Assembly: GCA_012862575.1 (NCBI GenBank)
Contig: BLSF01000012.1
Coordinates: 496,001-560,000, forward strand
DNA from: Parietichytrium sp. I65-24A
Taxonomy: Eukaryota; Sar; Bigyra; Thraustochytrida; Thraustochytriidae
Length of the DNA: 64,000 nt
Reading direction: 5' to 3'
Shown here piece by piece: positions 61,820-64,000 of this stretch (its first letter is position 1; the number at the start of each line of letters is the position of its first letter). A model generated the notes under the pieces. That model made no database searches. It was not told the DNA's origin and saw only the letters and a list, made by a program, of their open reading frames with translations. The position numbers and the translations under genes are program-made.

Positions 61820-62297
61820 CCAATCTCACGCGATCTTCCGAAACCAGCTTGCGAACCCCCCACAGTGATTGCGGGAGTTGCTTTGCCAACTTTTAAACTT
61901 GTTAAATACCTGACCATTTACTAAACTTCAATTTACAGTTACACCAACAACTTGTTTCTTTCGTGATCGATCTTTCTTTTCTTTGCTTTCATCGTTTACG
62001 TTTTCCATGTTGCTCTTGATGCTCTCAGGCTGCCTTGGCGCACCAACTTCAGCATCGACACCCCACACCCCACACCCATCCCTAACTCTAACCATCTCTA
62101 ACCTTCGGGCGATTAAACATCACTCACCCATCCACCACATTCCGAGTGAGCGCCAAAGTCACGTGTAACTCGCGTCTGTTCGCAGCCCTTGTCTTTTGAA
62201 GCAGAAAACGGGAATACGGAGTGCAGAGTGCAGAGTGCAGAGTGGATTAACAGGGCATAGAGAGCGGAGAGCAGAGAGCAGCAGGATCGCGTCGAGG
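61820..62297. other. Spacer between ankyrin and PPWD1 genes
   Basis: No gene seen. Contains ACACCCCACACCCCAC-like repeats at 62060-62080 and four AGAGTGC-type heptamers at 62218-62243 about 60 bases upstream of the PPWD1 start. Confidence 0.55.
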
Positions 62298-64000
62298 ATG
62301 AAGCGCGACTCGGGCTCCCGCAGCAGCTCGCCGCGGTCAAAACGTGCGCGGGACGATCCGGAGGAGCAAGCGAACCGGTCAGAGTCGTCGTCTGATTCTG
62401 AAGATGAGGCTGGGCCAAAACCGGCGGCGCTGAGCATCCAAGCCCGGAAGGCGCAGGCGCAGGAGCAGCTGCGGGCAGAGAGAGAAGCGCTGACAAAGCT
62501 GTACCTGGAAAGGCTGCCGAACGGGGAGCTGTACGAGAAGAGCTACATGCACAGGACGCAGGTGGTGCATACGTTGGTGTCGACTGCATGCAGCTTCATC
62601 GTAACGGCGAGCGCGGACGGGCAGCTCAAGTTTTGGAAGATTATGAAACAGGAGGTCATGTTTGTCAAAATGTACCAGGCCCATTTGGAAGGCATTACGT
62701 CACTGTCCAAGAGCGTGGATGAGCTGCGCATTTGCAGCACGTCCACGGATAAGCACATCAAGGTGTTTGATGTGAACGGGTTCGACATGATCAACATCAT
62801 TGAAACGGGCGTGACGCCGTCGTGCAGCACTTGGTTACGATCCAAGCCTTCACACATGTGCAAGCACTGGATCGCCGTCGCAGATCGAGAGTCTCCAAAA
62901 ATCGTGCTTTATGACTGTGAAGGAAGTGGCGAATTGCTTGCAGAGGTCAACATACACAACAAGCCGGTGACTTGCATGGCGTACAACCCTCAAGCACACT
63001 GCGTAATTAGCGGCGATGCCGCAGGATTTGTGGAGTACTGGACGAATGAGGACGGTGGAAAGGATTTCTCATTTCCGAAAGGTGGTGGTGACCGCGAAAA
63101 TGCAAAAATAACCTTTTCGTACAAGATGGAGACGGACCTTTTTGAGCTCTGCAAGAAGAAAACCTGGCCTCTAGGGATATCCATAGCTCAGGACGGATCA
63201 AAATTTGCTCTCACCTGCGCGAGCGGTATGATATATGTTTATAAGTTCTCCTCAGGCGTAGTGTCGAGCAAGTTTGACGAGTCGCTAGAACAAATTGAGC
63301 ACAAGGCTGAAAGGGGTGAAGTGGTGTGCCCCGGCATCGACGACGTCGACCTTGGGCGCAGAATGGCGTTGGAAAATATCTATTTAGAGAAAGTGCGCAT
63401 GCACGAGGCGCCGCTGTCCATCGCTGTCTTCGACGAGTCTGGTACTTTCATTATTTTACCAACTCTTGCTGGCATCAAGATAATCAATTTAGATTCCGGT
63501 GAGACAAGTCGAATTCTTGGCAAACTCGAAGCTACCGAGCGTTTTGCAGCGCTGAGTGTTTACCAAGGAGTTCCAAAGGTCGACTACCAGATGCAGCGGG
63601 CTTTGAAAGGAGCCGACAAATCGGCTCGCGGTGACGGTAGCGGGAGCAACAATGCCAACAAGGTGCAGCCCATAATTGTTTGTGCGTCCTTTACCAAGGA
63701 ACGGTTCTACTTGTTTACCGATCGGGAGCCGTCTATGGAAGACGAGTCGCGAGACGTCTTCAACGAACGCCTTGACGTTGGTCAAGCTGCAAAGGCTAAA
63801 GGCTGGAAGCCTGGGACCGGGCCCAAAATTCTCGCGCAACAGGCCACGATTCACACGACGATGGGGGACATTGTCGTCAAGTTGTTTCCGAATGAAACGC
63901 CGAGAACAGTGGAGAACTTTGGCACTCATGCGTCCAAGGGTTATTATGATGGACTTATCTTTCACCGAGTAATAAAAGGGTTCATGATTCAAGGAGGTTG
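62298..64000 (+). CDS. PPWD1, spliceosomal WD40-cyclophilin, 3' partial
   Basis: The first 567 codons of a PPWD1-type protein (peptidylprolyl isomerase domain and WD repeat containing), a component of the catalytic-stage spliceosome. After a Ser/Arg/Asp-rich start comes [13 protein letters not shown] and the WD40 part ([32 protein letters not shown]). A C-terminal cyclophilin domain begins near residue 518 ([33 protein letters not shown]). The gene runs off the window in the middle of this domain, before most of the active-site residues beyond the FHR motif. Human PPWD1 is 646 residues, so roughly 75-90 residues are missing. No intron is seen. Confidence 0.92.
   Translation, partial: MKRDSGSRSSSPRSKRARDDPEEQANRSESSSDSEDEAGPKPAALSIQARKAQAQEQLRAEREALTKLYLERLPNGELYEKSYMHRTQVVHTLVSTACSFIVTASADGQLKFWKIMKQEVMFVKMYQAHLEGITSLSKSVDELRICSTSTDKHIKVFDVNGFDMINIIETGVTPSCSTWLRSKPSHMCKHWIAVADRESPKIVLYDCEGSGELLAEVNIHNKPVTCMAYNPQAHCVISGDAAGFVEYWTNEDGGKDFSFPKGGGDRENAKITFSYKMETDLFELCKKKTWPLGISIAQDGSKFALTCASGMIYVYKFSSGVVSSKFDESLEQIEHKAERGEVVCPGIDDVDLGRRMALENIYLEKVRMHEAPLSIAVFDESGTFIILPTLAGIKIINLDSGETSRILGKLEATERFAALSVYQGVPKVDYQMQRALKGADKSARGDGSGSNNANKVQPIIVCASFTKERFYLFTDREPSMEDESRDVFNERLDVGQAAKAKGWKPGTGPKILAQQATIHTTMGDIVVKLFPNETPRTVENFGTHASKGYYDGLIFHRVIKGFMIQGG

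Overview
The window is nuclear DNA from an intron-poor, probably unicellular eukaryote. Nearly every gene is one long uninterrupted reading frame. The only introns I can support are two small ones at the end of the giant gene ending at 46306, with GTAAGT donors. Gene content is eukaryotic: Rab GDI, LETM1, frataxin, PPWD1, PTAR1, a ZNFX1-like helicase and a BIRC6-like E2. The Rab GDI carries a helical module and a PDZ domain of a style I associate with stramenopiles, so my best guess is a stramenopile, perhaps a thraustochytrid-like labyrinthulomycete. A red microalga or another intron-poor protist is not excluded. I see no CRISPR array, no intact transposon or LTR element and no convincing tRNA or rRNA gene.

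Layout. 1-11.1 kb: ZNFX1-like helicase with a C-terminal IBR-type zinc module (+), PH-domain protein (-), fibronectin-III multi-membrane protein (+), DUF711 protein (-). 11.7-23.0 kb: three tandem 3.6-4.0 kb units. Each holds a fragment resembling the promoter and first codons of the gene at 23319, then a conserved intergenic stretch, a pentamer tract and a gene for a secreted or membrane-anchored cysteine-rich repeat protein. Copy 1 has an in-frame stop, copy 2 a one-base frameshift, and only copy 3 is open throughout. 23.3-36.4 kb: an unknown NHFD-motif protein (+), LETM1 (-), PDZ-containing Rab GDI (+), PTAR1-like (-), frataxin (+), and a tail-anchored FMN split-barrel protein (-). 36.5-46.3 kb: a 3.2-thousand-residue ubiquitin-conjugating enzyme with SPRY-like and UBR-like modules, whose C-terminus is completed by a 15-base micro-exon. 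46.3-50.1 kb: a gene desert with simple repeats. 50.1-64 kb: a SAP-like protein (+), a giant helical-repeat protein with a histidine-rich insert (-), an ankyrin protein (+) and PPWD1 (+), which runs off the end.

The genes are mostly unrelated housekeeping functions rather than a pathway: mitochondrial ion and iron-sulphur homeostasis (LETM1, frataxin), Rab prenylation and recycling (PTAR1, GDI), ubiquitin and RNA surveillance (BIRC6-like, ZNFX1-like) and spliceosome (PPWD1). Gene pairs alternate in orientation. Convergent pairs are 130-400 bp apart, while divergent spacers are longer and hold most of the simple repeats. The least ordinary parts are the cysteine-rich array, the PDZ-GDI, the histidine-rich giant protein and the micro-exon.
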